From assembly GCF_024448715.1 (NCBI RefSeq), contig NZ_JAMOHZ010000003.1, positions 124,001 through 188,000 on the forward strand: 64,000 nt of DNA, in the 5' to 3' direction. Below are positions 24,968 through 32,335 of this stretch, one piece after another. This DNA comes from Stutzerimonas stutzeri. GTDB lineage: Bacteria > Pseudomonadota > Gammaproteobacteria > Pseudomonadales > Pseudomonadaceae. The notes under the pieces are model-generated. The model was given only the letters and a program-made list of their open reading frames with translations. It was not told the origin of the DNA and did not search any database. The translations under genes and the position numbers were made by a program. Position 1 is the first letter of the stretch. Every line of letters begins with the position of its first letter.

Positions 24968-27810
24968 GCACCACAAAACGCTTGCTCAGCTATGGCCGCA
25001 CTACGGCAGCTGAACGCGGCGAGATGATCACCCAGGAAGCCCGCTGGGAAGAGGTGGCAGAACTCTTCCGCGAGCCGGTTCGCCGCAGGATCAGCACGTC
25101 CCAATATCACGCGATGAGTCCGAAGGATCGCGCGCGAAGCAAAAACACGGGGTTGTTCTTCGGCGGCTTATGCAACAACGGTAAGCGCAGTGACAGCAGC
25201 CTGGTGTCGCGTTCAGTGGTCAATCTGGACCTTGACGACCATTGCGATGCAATTTGGGAAGAGTTCAGTCTTATCGGCAGCCTCTCAGCGCTCGACGGAA
25301 TAGCTCACCTCGTCCACACCACCCGGTCGCACTCAGACGCCGCGCCCAAGTTGCGCATCCTCATCCCGCTCAGTCGCGATGTGACGCCTGCCGAATACGA
25401 GCCGGTTTCTCGCGCACTTGCGCAGATGCTGGATGTGAAGATGGAGGCGGTGGCGCGCGAGAGCTATACACCGGCTCAGGGTATGTATTTCCCATCCGTC
25501 AGTAGCGACCAGGAATATCATTTTTCCCTAGCGGAGGGCGCTTTCTTCGATCCGGACAAGGCTCTGGCGAAGTTCCCTGCGGATGACGCCGCCAGCTGGC
25601 CGAAGAAGATTAAGGAAAAGGTCAGCGAATACGTAGCCGGCCGGCGCATGACGCACCCGGAAGAAAAGAAGGCCCAGGCGCCGATCATCGCAGCGGTCCA
25701 CCGCGCATTCGATCCGTGGACATTCATCGCCGAATTCCTGCCGGACAAGTACATCCCCAGCGGGGATCGCTATTCCTACGTCGGTGCCACAGGTGCGCCG
25801 AGCGTTCGCATCTACGACGACGCCTTCATTCAGTCCGACCACGGGTCCGACCCTGCGGTTGGCCAGCACAATACCTTCGACCTTGGGCGAATCCACCTCT
25901 TCCGCGAGCTGGATGATGATTACGACACGGTCAACCTGTCGCCCGTTGATTGGCCGTCCTACAAGCGGATGGCTGAGTTCATGCTGGAGCAGCCGGCCGT
26001 GCGCGATGCGCTGGTGAAAATCGAGGCGGAAGTCGAAGTGGCACGCAACGCCGGCATGCTGGATCTGCTCGGCGAGCTGGATGATGACGAGGACGATGAG
26101 CCTTCAGCTGAGCCGGATGAGGACTTCGACGATCTGATCGGGGCACCGCCTGTCGAGAAGAAGGTTGCCACGATCGAGGACGTGCTTCGCAAGGTTCGTC
26201 GCAGCATCGAGAAAGCCAAAAGCCTGGACGACCTTGAGCGCCGACTAGAGATCATCCGCGCGTTCCCGACCACCGATTTCAGGGACCTGCATCGGGACCT
26301 AGTCGCACCGGACATTCAGCGCAAGTTCGCCGAGCTGGCGGATCAGAACATCACCAAGTCCACCGCTCGGAAGATGCTGACGCCGACGGTCGAGAACCTG
26401 CGCGATCAGATGGCGGACGCACCGCTGCCAGATTGGCTGAAGGACTGGGTTTACGTGACCAGCGAGAACAAGTTTCTCAACCTGGACACCAAGGAATACC
26501 TCAGCAAAGAGGGCTTCAACGGACGGTTCAACAAGGAAACCGGCGATCAGTTCGGCTCCAGCGACATGGGCCTGGCGAAGCTCACCGCGTTCGATGCTGC
26601 CACTCAGATTTTTTGCGTACCGATGCCCTACTGCACCAAGTTCCACCCGGGTAAGCCCGAGGTGTTCGTCGACGAGGGCGTGTTCTACGCCAACACCTAC
26701 CGTTCAGCCATCGTCGACAGCGGCGGCTACAAGGGTCACCTGGGTGTGAAGTTGCTCAAGCGCCTGATCGCCGACCTGTTTCCAGATCCGGAGCACCAGT
26801 CGATGGTGTTGGACTTCTTTGCACACTGCGTTCGTCACCCGGAGAAGAAATTGCGCTACGCCCTGTTGATCAAGGGCTCGGAGAACGAGGGTAAGTCGTT
26901 GCTGGCTCACCTGATGCGCAAGCTGCTGGGGCGCCAGAACTTCGGCATCGTCGGCCCGGAGCAGTTGAAGGAAAAATTCAACGGCTGGGCCTACGAAAAA
27001 CTGTTCTGCGTGGTCGAGGAAATCAAGATCAGCGGGCGCGAGGCCCATGAGGTGCTGAACAAGATCAAGAACATGATCTCGAACGAGGAAGTCAACATTC
27101 GCCGTATGCAGAAGGATGCCACCACCGAGGACAACTTCTGCAATGTTTACCTGACGACCAACTACGAGGACTGCCTGCCGTTGGATGAGGACAACAGTCG
27201 CTATTGCGTGCTGTTCACCCAGTTCCGCACCAACCAGGAGGTCAAAGATTGGCGAGCCAAGCGAATCGCCGAGGAAGGTGATGATTATGTGAGCGTGCTC
27301 TATGACCACATCAACGAGCGCCCCCACCAGTTCCTCAGCTTTTTCCACGACTACGAGTTCAGCAAGCACTACTACACGGCCGGCGGACGCGCGCCGGACA
27401 CCTGCTTCAAAGCGGTGATGGCCGAGGACTCCAAGTCTGATGAGCGCCTGCTGTTGGAGCAGATGCTGAGCGACGCCAACGACCCGTCCATTAGCGACGA
27501 CACCCTGGTTTGGTCGAGTTTCCGCACCGAGCTGGATCGCCGCGGCATGGGCGCATCGCTGAAGGGGCGCGGTATCAGCAGCTTCCTCAAGCCGATGGGC
27601 TTCGTGAAGGCGCGGGAGACCTGCCTGAGCTTCGATGGGGAGCGTCGTACGCTAACCGTGTGGACGAGGAACACTCAGCTGCTGGGAAAGGAGGACCGAC
27701 TGACTCAGGAGGGCATGGAGTTGGTGCGTAAGGCCGTCATTGCCCACGAAGAGTTGGATGATCTCGAATCGCTCGCGGACAACGTGGTACGAATGCGCGG
27801 CAGAAGGTGA
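24964..27810 (+). CDS. Primase-helicase (AEP-type primase with D5/SF3 helicase)
   Basis: This 948-residue protein joins an N-terminal archaeo-eukaryotic-type primase domain (acidic motif SVVNLDLDDH at residues 84-93, then THRTSH-like LVHTTRSHSDAAPKLRILIP) to a C-terminal SF3 helicase. Walker A is KGSENEGKS (637-645), Walker B is LFCVVEEIKI (from 680), and the sensor is VYLTTNYEDC. The linker near residues 370-400 is very acidic and contains DEDFDDLIGAPP, the peptide shared with other proteins of this prophage. It would open and prime phage DNA for the polymerase. An intrinsic terminator follows 20 bases after the stop. Confidence 0.9.
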   Translation: MSTTKRLLSYGRTTAAERGEMITQEARWEEVAELFREPVRRRISTSQYHAMSPKDRARSKNTGLFFGGLCNNGKRSDSSLVSRSVVNLDLDDHCDAIWEEFSLIGSLSALDGIAHLVHTTRSHSDAAPKLRILIPLSRDVTPAEYEPVSRALAQMLDVKMEAVARESYTPAQGMYFPSVSSDQEYHFSLAEGAFFDPDKALAKFPADDAASWPKKIKEKVSEYVAGRRMTHPEEKKAQAPIIAAVHRAFDPWTFIAEFLPDKYIPSGDRYSYVGATGAPSVRIYDDAFIQSDHGSDPAVGQHNTFDLGRIHLFRELDDDYDTVNLSPVDWPSYKRMAEFMLEQPAVRDALVKIEAEVEVARNAGMLDLLGELDDDEDDEPSAEPDEDFDDLIGAPPVEKKVATIEDVLRKVRRSIEKAKSLDDLERRLEIIRAFPTTDFRDLHRDLVAPDIQRKFAELADQNITKSTARKMLTPTVENLRDQMADAPLPDWLKDWVYVTSENKFLNLDTKEYLSKEGFNGRFNKETGDQFGSSDMGLAKLTAFDAATQIFCVPMPYCTKFHPGKPEVFVDEGVFYANTYRSAIVDSGGYKGHLGVKLLKRLIADLFPDPEHQSMVLDFFAHCVRHPEKKLRYALLIKGSENEGKSLLAHLMRKLLGRQNFGIVGPEQLKEKFNGWAYEKLFCVVEEIKISGREAHEVLNKIKNMISNEEVNIRRMQKDATTEDNFCNVYLTTNYEDCLPLDEDNSRYCVLFTQFRTNQEVKDWRAKRIAEEGDDYVSVLYDHINERPHQFLSFFHDYEFSKHYYTAGGRAPDTCFKAVMAEDSKSDERLLLEQMLSDANDPSISDDTLVWSSFRTELDRRGMGASLKGRGISSFLKPMGFVKARETCLSFDGERRTLTVWTRNTQLLGKEDRLTQEGMELVRKAVIAHEELDDLESLADNVVRMRGRR

Positions 27811-27830
27811 CAATGATTCTCGATTAACAG

Positions 27831-27852
27831 GCCGCCTCCGGGCGGCTTTTTT
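27831..27852 (+). terminator. Intrinsic terminator after the primase-helicase
   Basis: GCCGCC-TCCG-GGCGGC followed by six T, 20 bases beyond the stop codon. Confidence 0.92.
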
Positions 27853-28289
27853 GTGCCGCCTCGAAATCGGAAAAATCCGGATTCGGCTGAAATCGGAAAA
27901 ATCGGAATTCACATACCAGGTGTTCACCTCGAATCGCCGAAAATCGGAAGTCCGAAAAATCGGAATTCGTACCCGTATCGGAGATTCACCCCCTTGTATC
28001 GGCATTAATTTTTAGCCTGCCGGGAATGGCGGATAAGCTGGAACCTTAGTGCCACGCGGCCTTCAGGATTTCAGTCAGGTGTTAATGACTTATCGGGGTT
28101 TTTCTTACTTTCTTATATGTGCGTAACACACATCATGCGTCATCACCTCACCGTGACATCATCATCACCCTCTCATCATCCCTTACATATAAGACTTTAT
28201 TTAATACAGATAAGTCAGATAAGTCCGATAAGGGGAGCTGTAGGCCCCGGTTTTGCTGGATGCTCACTTATCGGACTTTCTTATCGGGG
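27853..28289. other. Repeat-rich AT-biased gap between convergent genes; candidate replication origin
   Basis: No gene is supported here. Three units related to GAAATCGGAAAAATCGGAAT lie at 27863-27884, 27889-27910 and 27939-27968. Further right, three 9-bp units GATAAGTCA, GATAAGTCC and GATAAGGGG lie in tandem at 28209-28235. CTTATCGGGGTT occurs at 28089 and 28280, and an 11-bp inverted repeat AGTCCGATAAG / CTTATCGGACT faces across 28222-28277. Iteron clusters beside a primase-helicase gene are what a phage origin looks like, but this is inference. Confidence 0.5.
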
Positions 28290-28577
28290 TTAATTTTTGT
28301 CCGATAACGGCACCGTACCGGCTCTAACCCCGGTCTGGTACTGCCGCCCGCTCTCCAGCTGCAGGTTGCAGTTCTCCAGGGCAGCCTTGATCCGCTCCGC
28401 ATGGGCGCCGACCTCTCGGAAATCCCCGCCAGTCCATTGCGGCACTGGACAGCTCCGCAGAAAGCGCCCCGGCAGGTATGTGTACCGATACTCGGTCTTG
28501 GTGACGACGGGCTGGTCAGCGCAGGATGCTGTCAAGCTGAGCAGGCACAGGCACGCCCAGGCACGCAATACTTTCAT
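28290..28577 (-). CDS. Outer-membrane spanin lipoprotein (Rz1-like)
   Basis: The 95-residue protein has a signal sequence with a lipobox, CLLSLTASC, predicted to be lipidated on Cys19. It starts inside the upstream spanin gene in another frame, the classical nested Rz/Rz1 arrangement. PVVTKTEYRYTYLPGRFLRS and a late Cys pair resemble Rz1-type proteins of Pseudomonas phages. With the inner-membrane partner it would fuse the membranes in the last step of lysis. Confidence 0.82.
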   Translation of the reverse strand: MKVLRAWACLCLLSLTASCADQPVVTKTEYRYTYLPGRFLRSCPVPQWTGGDFREVGAHAERIKAALENCNLQLESGRQYQTGVRAGTVPLSDKN

Positions 28578-28863
28578 CGCTATCTCCTTCGGTCTTGGTG
28601 ATGTTCTCGATACCTGTCAGGGCATCGTCCAGCTTGCGATCGTTCGCCTCGGTCCGGTCAGCCAGTTGCCCGAGAGTGCCGTCCAGCGATTCCAGGCGGC
28701 TCAGGATTAGCGCGGCCTGCTGCCGTTGTTCCCCAGCGACCTGAGCCGCGGCGATCGCTTCACCCCGTGCCACTGTCGCGTCCTGCCACGCCTCTTTCAG
28801 CTGCCAGGACAGCGCGAGCACTGCAATCCCCAACGCTCCCAACACCCCATAAAACCAACCCAT
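28516..28863 (-). CDS. Inner-membrane spanin (Rz-like)
   Basis: The 115-residue protein starts MGWFYGVLGALGIAVLALSW, a signal-anchor helix, then a periplasmic coiled coil (EAIAAAQVAGEQRQQAALIL, SLDGTLGQLADRTEANDRKL). GGAGGTG precedes the ATG. The Rz1-like gene starts within its 3' end. It lies on the minus strand, isolated from the endolysin, in an arm where most genes run the other way. Expression in the late phase therefore needs its own promoter; a CAAC-N5-GTTG palindrome lies 45 bases upstream. Confidence 0.82.
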   Translation of the reverse strand: MGWFYGVLGALGIAVLALSWQLKEAWQDATVARGEAIAAAQVAGEQRQQAALILSRLESLDGTLGQLADRTEANDRKLDDALTGIENITKTEGDSDESIACLGVPVPAQLDSILR

Positions 28864-28907
28864 TTCACACCTCCAATCAACCTTCCTACCACTCATCAAG
28901 GAATATT

Positions 28908-28947
28908 CAACTGTTTGTTGACAACGTAGGCGAGACGCCATCAGAAT
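28908..28947 (+). promoter_or_regulatory. Operator and promoter between spanin and rightward genes
   Basis: CAACTGTTTGTTG (28908-28920) continues into TTGACA (28918-28923). After 18 bases comes CAGAAT (28942-28947), a weak -10. It faces the small gene starting at 29010. The palindrome could also control the divergent spanin genes. Confidence 0.6.
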
Positions 28948-29009
28948 CCTCAAACAGTCACCTGGGCACGATAACCGCGCACTGGGTGTTGAAACGAGGG
29001 GAGTTTCAA

Positions 29010-29243
29010 ATGCAGCTGCAGGATGTTCGTGTTGGGAAAGCGACTGTGGTCGAACACGCCGATGGCGGCTGGGCTCTTCCTGGGGGAGGACGGACCGACG
29101 ACCGGCTTGCAGCAATGGGGGTTGCTGCCGAAATAGATCGTTTGATGCCGCGTTCGCAGCCCGCAGAGGCGGCTGTTTTCGTACCAACCGTTGTGGTTCG
29201 TCGTCCGGCGAAGAATGCAAGCCTGGTTCTAAGTCGTACGTAA
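29010..29243 (+). CDS. Small phage protein, function unknown
   Basis: The 77-residue protein begins MQLQDVRVGKATVVEHADGG, with an AGGGGAG site upstream. It is first after an operator-associated promoter. The sequence looks globular, with a beta-rich start and a helical middle (RLAAMGVAAEIDRLM). No family is recognised. About 160 bases without a clear gene follow. Confidence 0.62.
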   Translation: MQLQDVRVGKATVVEHADGGWALPGGGRTDDRLAAMGVAAEIDRLMPRSQPAEAAVFVPTVVVRRPAKNASLVLSRT

Positions 29244-29405
29244 AGCGGCGCACACGTAAGCGCTTTGTTGACAGTTGTGGATTAAGCCGTACCTACGTCA
29301 AGGTTGTATGGCGATCGTTGAATCTACGCTGGATGTTCGAGCTTGGCGCGCTATCAGGAAGCGACCTCCGAGCTGACCAAATCAGAAACCTGAGAGAGCC
29401 GATCG

Positions 29406-29654
29406 ATGAAAGCCCTATCCGTCTCCAACAGCCGATGCCAGTGCACGGGATGCAACGAGTTCTTCAACTCGCTTGCGGCCTTCGACAAGCACCGGATTGG
29501 AGACTTTGGGGCAAACCGTCGATGCAGAACGGCTGAAGAAATGAGAACGGCAGGCATGGACCATAACGCTGCCGGCTATTGGGTCACCGCCCCTTCTACG
29601 GGCGGATTCTGGGGCAAGCAGGACGCCCCGGATGACCTTGACGAATTGATCTGA
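29406..29654 (+). CDS. Small zinc-finger-like protein with DDLDELI tail
   Basis: The 82-residue protein contains CQCTGCNEFFNSLAAFDKHR and a later RRCRTAEEM, a Cys/His pattern seen in many small phage proteins that probably bind zinc. It ends KQDAPDDLDELI, the acidic ending shared with the replication proteins of this prophage. The function of this phage family is not known to me; a DNA- or protein-binding role is plausible. Confidence 0.75.
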   Translation: MKALSVSNSRCQCTGCNEFFNSLAAFDKHRIGDFGANRRCRTAEEMRTAGMDHNAAGYWVTAPSTGGFWGKQDAPDDLDELI

Positions 29655-29676
29655 CCAACACCGAGGGATTAGGGGC

Positions 29677-29970
29677 ATGTGCAATTGCAAGGCTGAGATG
29701 GAAGAGATGCTTGCCGGACAAATAATGGGCTCACTGCCAGTAGGCGCTGAAGGTTTGAATGTGCAGCTAGGTGGCTTCGGCCTGCTGGTTGGCGCTGACC
29801 GTCAGTTGGAGCACAAGAACCAGGCGGAGATCACCATCTCGTACCAGGTGCCTGCTAAGTCCGGCGTAGCGGAGATGAAGACCAAGAAGCAGAAAATGAT
29901 GCTGACCGGCAATTTCTGCATGTTCTGCGGTGAGCGATACAGCCGTGAACACGCGCCGAAGGTCGACTGA
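29677..29970 (+). CDS. Small Cys-containing phage protein
   Basis: This 97-residue protein starts MCNCKAEMEEMLAGQIMGSL and has a second pair of cysteines in NFCMFCGERYSREHA, so it may bind one metal ion with two distant CxC/CxxC pairs. The middle predicts as beta strands. It follows the zinc-finger-like gene by 22 bases. The function is unknown. Confidence 0.72.
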   Translation: MCNCKAEMEEMLAGQIMGSLPVGAEGLNVQLGGFGLLVGADRQLEHKNQAEITISYQVPAKSGVAEMKTKKQKMMLTGNFCMFCGERYSREHAPKVD

Positions 29971-29981
29971 GAGCGACCTGC

Positions 29982-30167
29982 ATGGGTGAATGGGTACTGT
30001 TCTGGCACGCTACATCCGACTGCTACTTTTGGGTGGAAAACCCGACCGATGATGATTATCAGGGGGACGGCGAAGTCTCTCCAGTAACCGGAATCGAGGG
30101 GCATGAGATGCGAGCGTTCGAGGATGGTGTCCACCGACCGGAAGGCTGGCTAGACCCGCTGATCTAA
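29982..30167 (+). CDS. Small acidic phage protein
   Basis: This 61-residue protein (MGEWVLFWHATSDCYFWVEN) is acidic and ends EGWLDPLI, which recalls the DELI/DDLI endings nearby. It has tight spacing to the previous gene. No known family is recognised. Confidence 0.6.
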   Translation: MGEWVLFWHATSDCYFWVENPTDDDYQGDGEVSPVTGIEGHEMRAFEDGVHRPEGWLDPLI

Positions 30168-30195
30168 CGAATTACCAACGACAAGGAGCTTCACA

Positions 30196-30504
30196 ATGCG
30201 GATCGCTGATGGGAAACGCTTCTCCGGTATCGCGAAGATGATGGCAACACTGCTGACCGGTACGATGTCCGCACCCAAGGTGCCGAGCCTATACAGCCGT
30301 TATAGCTATGGTCGTCCGTCCGGAAAGGCGCTGCGCAACCCGAAAGATCCGATTCAGCAGGCTCGCATTCAGGCCGCGGCGGGGAAACGGGACCGTAAAG
30401 AGTGGTTACGTGACCGATATCTTTACATATCTCATCGCAAAAACGCCGCTCACCAAATGGCCAGCAACACGTTCAGCCTCGATCCGCTTTTTATTGCCCG
30501 TTGA
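30196..30504 (+). CDS. Small basic phage protein
   Basis: The 102-residue protein starts MRIADGKRFSGIAKMMATLL behind a good AAGGAG site. The second half is rich in Lys and Arg (QAAAGKRDRKEWLRDRYLYI), suggesting nucleic acid contact. No family is recognised. A palindrome-associated promoter begins at its last codons. Confidence 0.65.
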   Translation: MRIADGKRFSGIAKMMATLLTGTMSAPKVPSLYSRYSYGRPSGKALRNPKDPIQQARIQAAAGKRDRKEWLRDRYLYISHRKNAAHQMASNTFSLDPLFIAR

Positions 30505-30529
30505 TTCAACTTTTCGTTGTATTTACAAC
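30501..30529 (+). promoter_or_regulatory. Operator and promoter of the HU and Acb2-like genes
   Basis: TTGATT (30501-30506) and TACAAC (30524-30529) are 17 bases apart, and the spacer is filled by CAACTTTTCGTTG (30507-30519). A bound protein would block polymerase directly. It faces the HU gene at 30566. Confidence 0.6.
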
Positions 30530-30565
30530 AACTTACCAACCACAGAAACGTAAAGGAGCTACACC

Positions 30566-30838
30566 ATGTCCAAGCAAAACCTGATCGATACCATCGCCTT
30601 AGAGACCAACACCAGCAAAGCCGAAGCTGGCCGCATGGTTGACGCGGTCCTCCATGGCCTGAAGTCCGAGCTGGCCGCTGGCAACGAAGTCCGTATTGTC
30701 GGCTTTGGCTCGTTCACCCCGGTCACCCGCCCCGCCCGTCAGGTGCGCAGCCCGCAGACCGGGGGTCAGATCAACGTCCCCGCCAAGGTGGTCGTGAAGT
30801 TCAAGGCCGGCAGCAAGCTACTCGAAGCGGTGAACTGA
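30566..30838 (+). CDS. HU/IHF-type nucleoid protein
   Basis: This 90-residue protein is a complete HU-family member: SKQNLIDTIALETNTSKAEA, then VRIVGFGSFTPVTRPARQVR and a DNA-binding arm around SPQTGGQINVPAKVVVKFKA. HU dimers bend and bridge DNA. Here it may assist phage replication, integration or repression loops between the repeated operators. It has AAGGAG upstream and overlaps the next gene by one base. Confidence 0.94.
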   Translation: MSKQNLIDTIALETNTSKAEAGRMVDAVLHGLKSELAAGNEVRIVGFGSFTPVTRPARQVRSPQTGGQINVPAKVVVKFKAGSKLLEAVN

Positions 30839-31161
30839 TGGATAACCAGCATCGCAAGATCAAGGGTTACCGCGAGCTAAGTCAGGAAGAAGTCGACCTG
30901 ATGAACGCGATCAAGACCAAGGGTGCCGAGCTGCTGGAGCTGCAGGCGAAGCTAGTGGAATCGCTGTCCAAGCAACAGAGTGATAAGAAATGGGCGGCCG
31001 ACCTAGTCGAGAACGGTAGCCATCACGACAGCGGTCAGGTCGAGGAACTTGCGCGCTTCGAAGCAGCCGAGCCCCAGCGTTGGGCCGCAATCGGCAAAAC
31101 CGATATCCAGACCGGCATCATGGCTCTGGTTCGCGCAGTAGCTCAGCCCGCTGGCGTCTGA
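30838..31161 (+). CDS. Acb2/Tad1-like cyclic nucleotide sponge (candidate anti-CBASS)
   Basis: The 107-residue protein has the two halves that mark the Acb2/Tad1 hairpin family: an N-terminal QHRKIKGYRELSQEEVDLMN (residues 4-23) and a C-terminal RWAAIGKTDIQTGIMALVRA (81-100) followed by VAQP. Between them is a variable, charged loop of about 50 residues. Family members form oligomers that sequester cyclic di- or trinucleotides made by CBASS and related defence systems. Translation is coupled to the HU gene (TGATG), and an intrinsic terminator follows. The family call is from recognised motifs; ligand and activity are inferred. Confidence 0.82.
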   Translation: MDNQHRKIKGYRELSQEEVDLMNAIKTKGAELLELQAKLVESLSKQQSDKKWAADLVENGSHHDSGQVEELARFEAAEPQRWAAIGKTDIQTGIMALVRAVAQPAGV

Positions 31162-31180
31162 TCCAACCGCAACACAAGAG

Positions 31181-31206
31181 ACCCGCTCCGGCGGGTTTTC
31201 TTTTGC
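31181..31206 (+). terminator. Intrinsic terminator after the Acb2-like gene
   Basis: ACCCGC-TCCG-GCGGGT followed by TTCTTTTG, 19 bases beyond the stop. Confidence 0.9.
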
Positions 31207-31462
31207 CCGGGATTCCTTCAACGCGAATCTGGAAAAATCGGATTTCGTGACGAGAGGTGCCTAATGGCGAATTCCCGAAAAACCGAACTCGCTGAAACCC
31301 TTTGCAGATCAACAATTTGCTCCCGAGACGTCTATTGAAGGGTCTCAAAGTTCTCGAATTCCGGGCTCGGCGCCGCCCCCGGTACACCGTTTCGCCCAGA
31401 TGGGACCCAGAGCGACCCCCGGGTGCCGTCCGTACCTGCAGGCCAGGAAGTCGGGAAACGGC

Positions 31463-31544
31463 GGATTCACGGATTCAGCAATTCCCGGATTCGCTGATTC
31501 ACCACAAACAACTGATTCACGAATTCCCATAAACACGGATTCGC
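31463..31544. repeat. Array of degenerate 8-bp iterons
   Basis: Units in order: GGATTCAC, GGATTCAG, CAATTCCC, GGATTCGC, TGATTCAC, a 10-base CACAAACAAC, TGATTCAC, GAATTCCC, ATAAACAC, GGATTCGC. An 8-bp period does not fit codons, so this is not a coding repeat. Confidence 0.75.
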
Positions 31545-31592
31545 CCCCTTCCCCATCGTTGCCCACTAATCCCCGGATATAGACTCCCCATG

Positions 31593-31672
31593 CTTCCCAG
31601 GTTGGTGCATGCCGGGTTGCTGTGGTGGTGACCTTCCCAGGTGGGTGCATGCCGGGTCGCTGTGGTGGTGAC
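31593..31672. repeat. Two 40-bp direct repeats in tandem
   Basis: Both units read CTTCCCAGGTNGGTGCATGC through to GGTGGTGAC and differ at two positions. Each contains TGCATGC-type dyad symmetry (GGTGCATGCC). Confidence 0.9.
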
Positions 31673-31706
31673 GGTTTGTCCCGTTCAACTATTTTTGTTT
31701 TCTTTT

Positions 31707-31745
31707 CAACTAATGGTTGAATACGCAACATCAAGGCGATATTAT
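31707..31745 (+). promoter_or_regulatory. Operator and promoter of the accessory gene run
   Basis: CAACTAATGGTTG (31707-31719) continues as TTGAAT (31717-31722), then exactly 17 bases, then TATTAT (31740-31745). A second CAAC half-site lies 21 bp to the left at 31686. It drives genes from 31785 on. Confidence 0.8.
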
Positions 31746-31784
31746 CCCGCCCATGGTTAGACGAACTGAAACGGAGTAACCCGA

Positions 31785-31901
31785 ATGTTCAAGTCACTAG
31801 TAGTTGCCGCAACCGTCGCTTTCCTGGCTTGGAATAGCGCCGCACCGATGGCCGGCCAGATCGAAGGTCGCCACGCTCAAATTGAAGCCGCCACCCGCTG
31901 A
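31785..31901 (+). CDS. 38-residue membrane or secreted peptide
   Basis: A short gene starting MFKSLVVAATVAFLAWNSAA with GGAG eight bases upstream. The first 20 residues look like a signal sequence or a single membrane helix, and about 15 polar residues follow. It is first in a run of accessory genes behind a strong operator-promoter, so the reading frame is likely real. The function is unknown. Confidence 0.6.
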   Translation: MFKSLVVAATVAFLAWNSAAPMAGQIEGRHAQIEAATR

Positions 31902-31916
31902 AAAGGAGTCGCTGCA

Positions 31917-32180
31917 ATGCTGAATAAAACCGCCCTTAAAAACCCGTCGTTCCTGGCAAAGGTTGGCTACGCCATGCGCGGCGCGGTGAACGCCTCGGTT
32001 AACCGCTTGAACATCGGCCTGGCCACAGCAACCAATCGCCACGGCGCCCCGGCTGTTCGTGTTGTGTACCGGCGCGGACTGTCCGCCCCGTTCGAATTCT
32101 TCGATTCCTCGGACCGTGACGTTACGGACGAAGTTATTCAAGCGCTGCGCCAGTACGGCAGTCCAGAGGCCGCGCAATGA
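31917..32180 (+). CDS. Small basic phage protein
   Basis: This 87-residue protein (MLNKTALKNPSFLAKVGYAM) has an AAGGAG site and a mixed alpha/beta pattern, ending EVIQALRQYGSPEAAQ. It overlaps the next gene by four bases (ATGA), one of a chain of coupled genes. No family is recognised. Confidence 0.68.
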   Translation: MLNKTALKNPSFLAKVGYAMRGAVNASVNRLNIGLATATNRHGAPAVRVVYRRGLSAPFEFFDSSDRDVTDEVIQALRQYGSPEAAQ

Positions 32181-32335
32181 ACTCCGCCCAGTTCGCTTTC
32201 TCGTTCGCGTATCAACAGGCAAAGGCGGGGCGAATTGTCCGCCTGCAGAAGTCCGACGGCCTCTGGTGCGTAACCGTTCGTCCTTCGTTTCAACTGATAG
32301 TTTTGAATTCAGCTCAAAGGAATGTCGCAGCATGA
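32177..32335 (+). CDS. 52-residue coupled small protein
   Basis: This frame starts MNSAQFAFSFAYQQAKAGRI at an ATG overlapping the previous stop and ends in an ATGA overlap with the next start, so it fits the coupled chain exactly. WCVTVRPSFQLIVLNSAQRN near the end covers an imperfect palindrome copy (CAACTGATAGTTTTGAA), which probably arises by chance from coding. The function is unknown. Confidence 0.6.
   Translation: MNSAQFAFSFAYQQAKAGRIVRLQKSDGLWCVTVRPSFQLIVLNSAQRNVAA

Larger units (their letters stand above)
31207..31784. other. Non-coding gap with an octamer array, a 40-bp tandem repeat and an operator-promoter
   Basis: No gene is supported. A copy of the GAAATCGGAAAAATCGGAAT-type repeat lies at 31225-31246 (GAATCTGGAAAAATCGGATT start). 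From 31463 to 31544 the sequence is built from octamers of the form NGATTCNC or NAATTCCC in near-perfect 8-bp phase. Two 40-bp units starting CTTCCCAGGT lie head to tail at 31593-31632 and 31633-31672 with two differences. The right end holds the operator-promoter at 31707-31745. Confidence 0.6.

Noticed and set aside
31463..31544. CRISPR array
   Set aside because: Repeat period of 8 bp, no unique spacers of 30 bp, no cas genes.
31302..31734. Short frames across the octamer and 40-bp repeats
   Set aside because: The 8-bp period is not a multiple of three and the translations are Arg/Pro-rich without start signals.
32292..32309. Additional CAAC-N5-GTTG operator
   Set aside because: Reads CAACTGATAGTTT, one arm mismatched, and lies within a coding frame; not counted.
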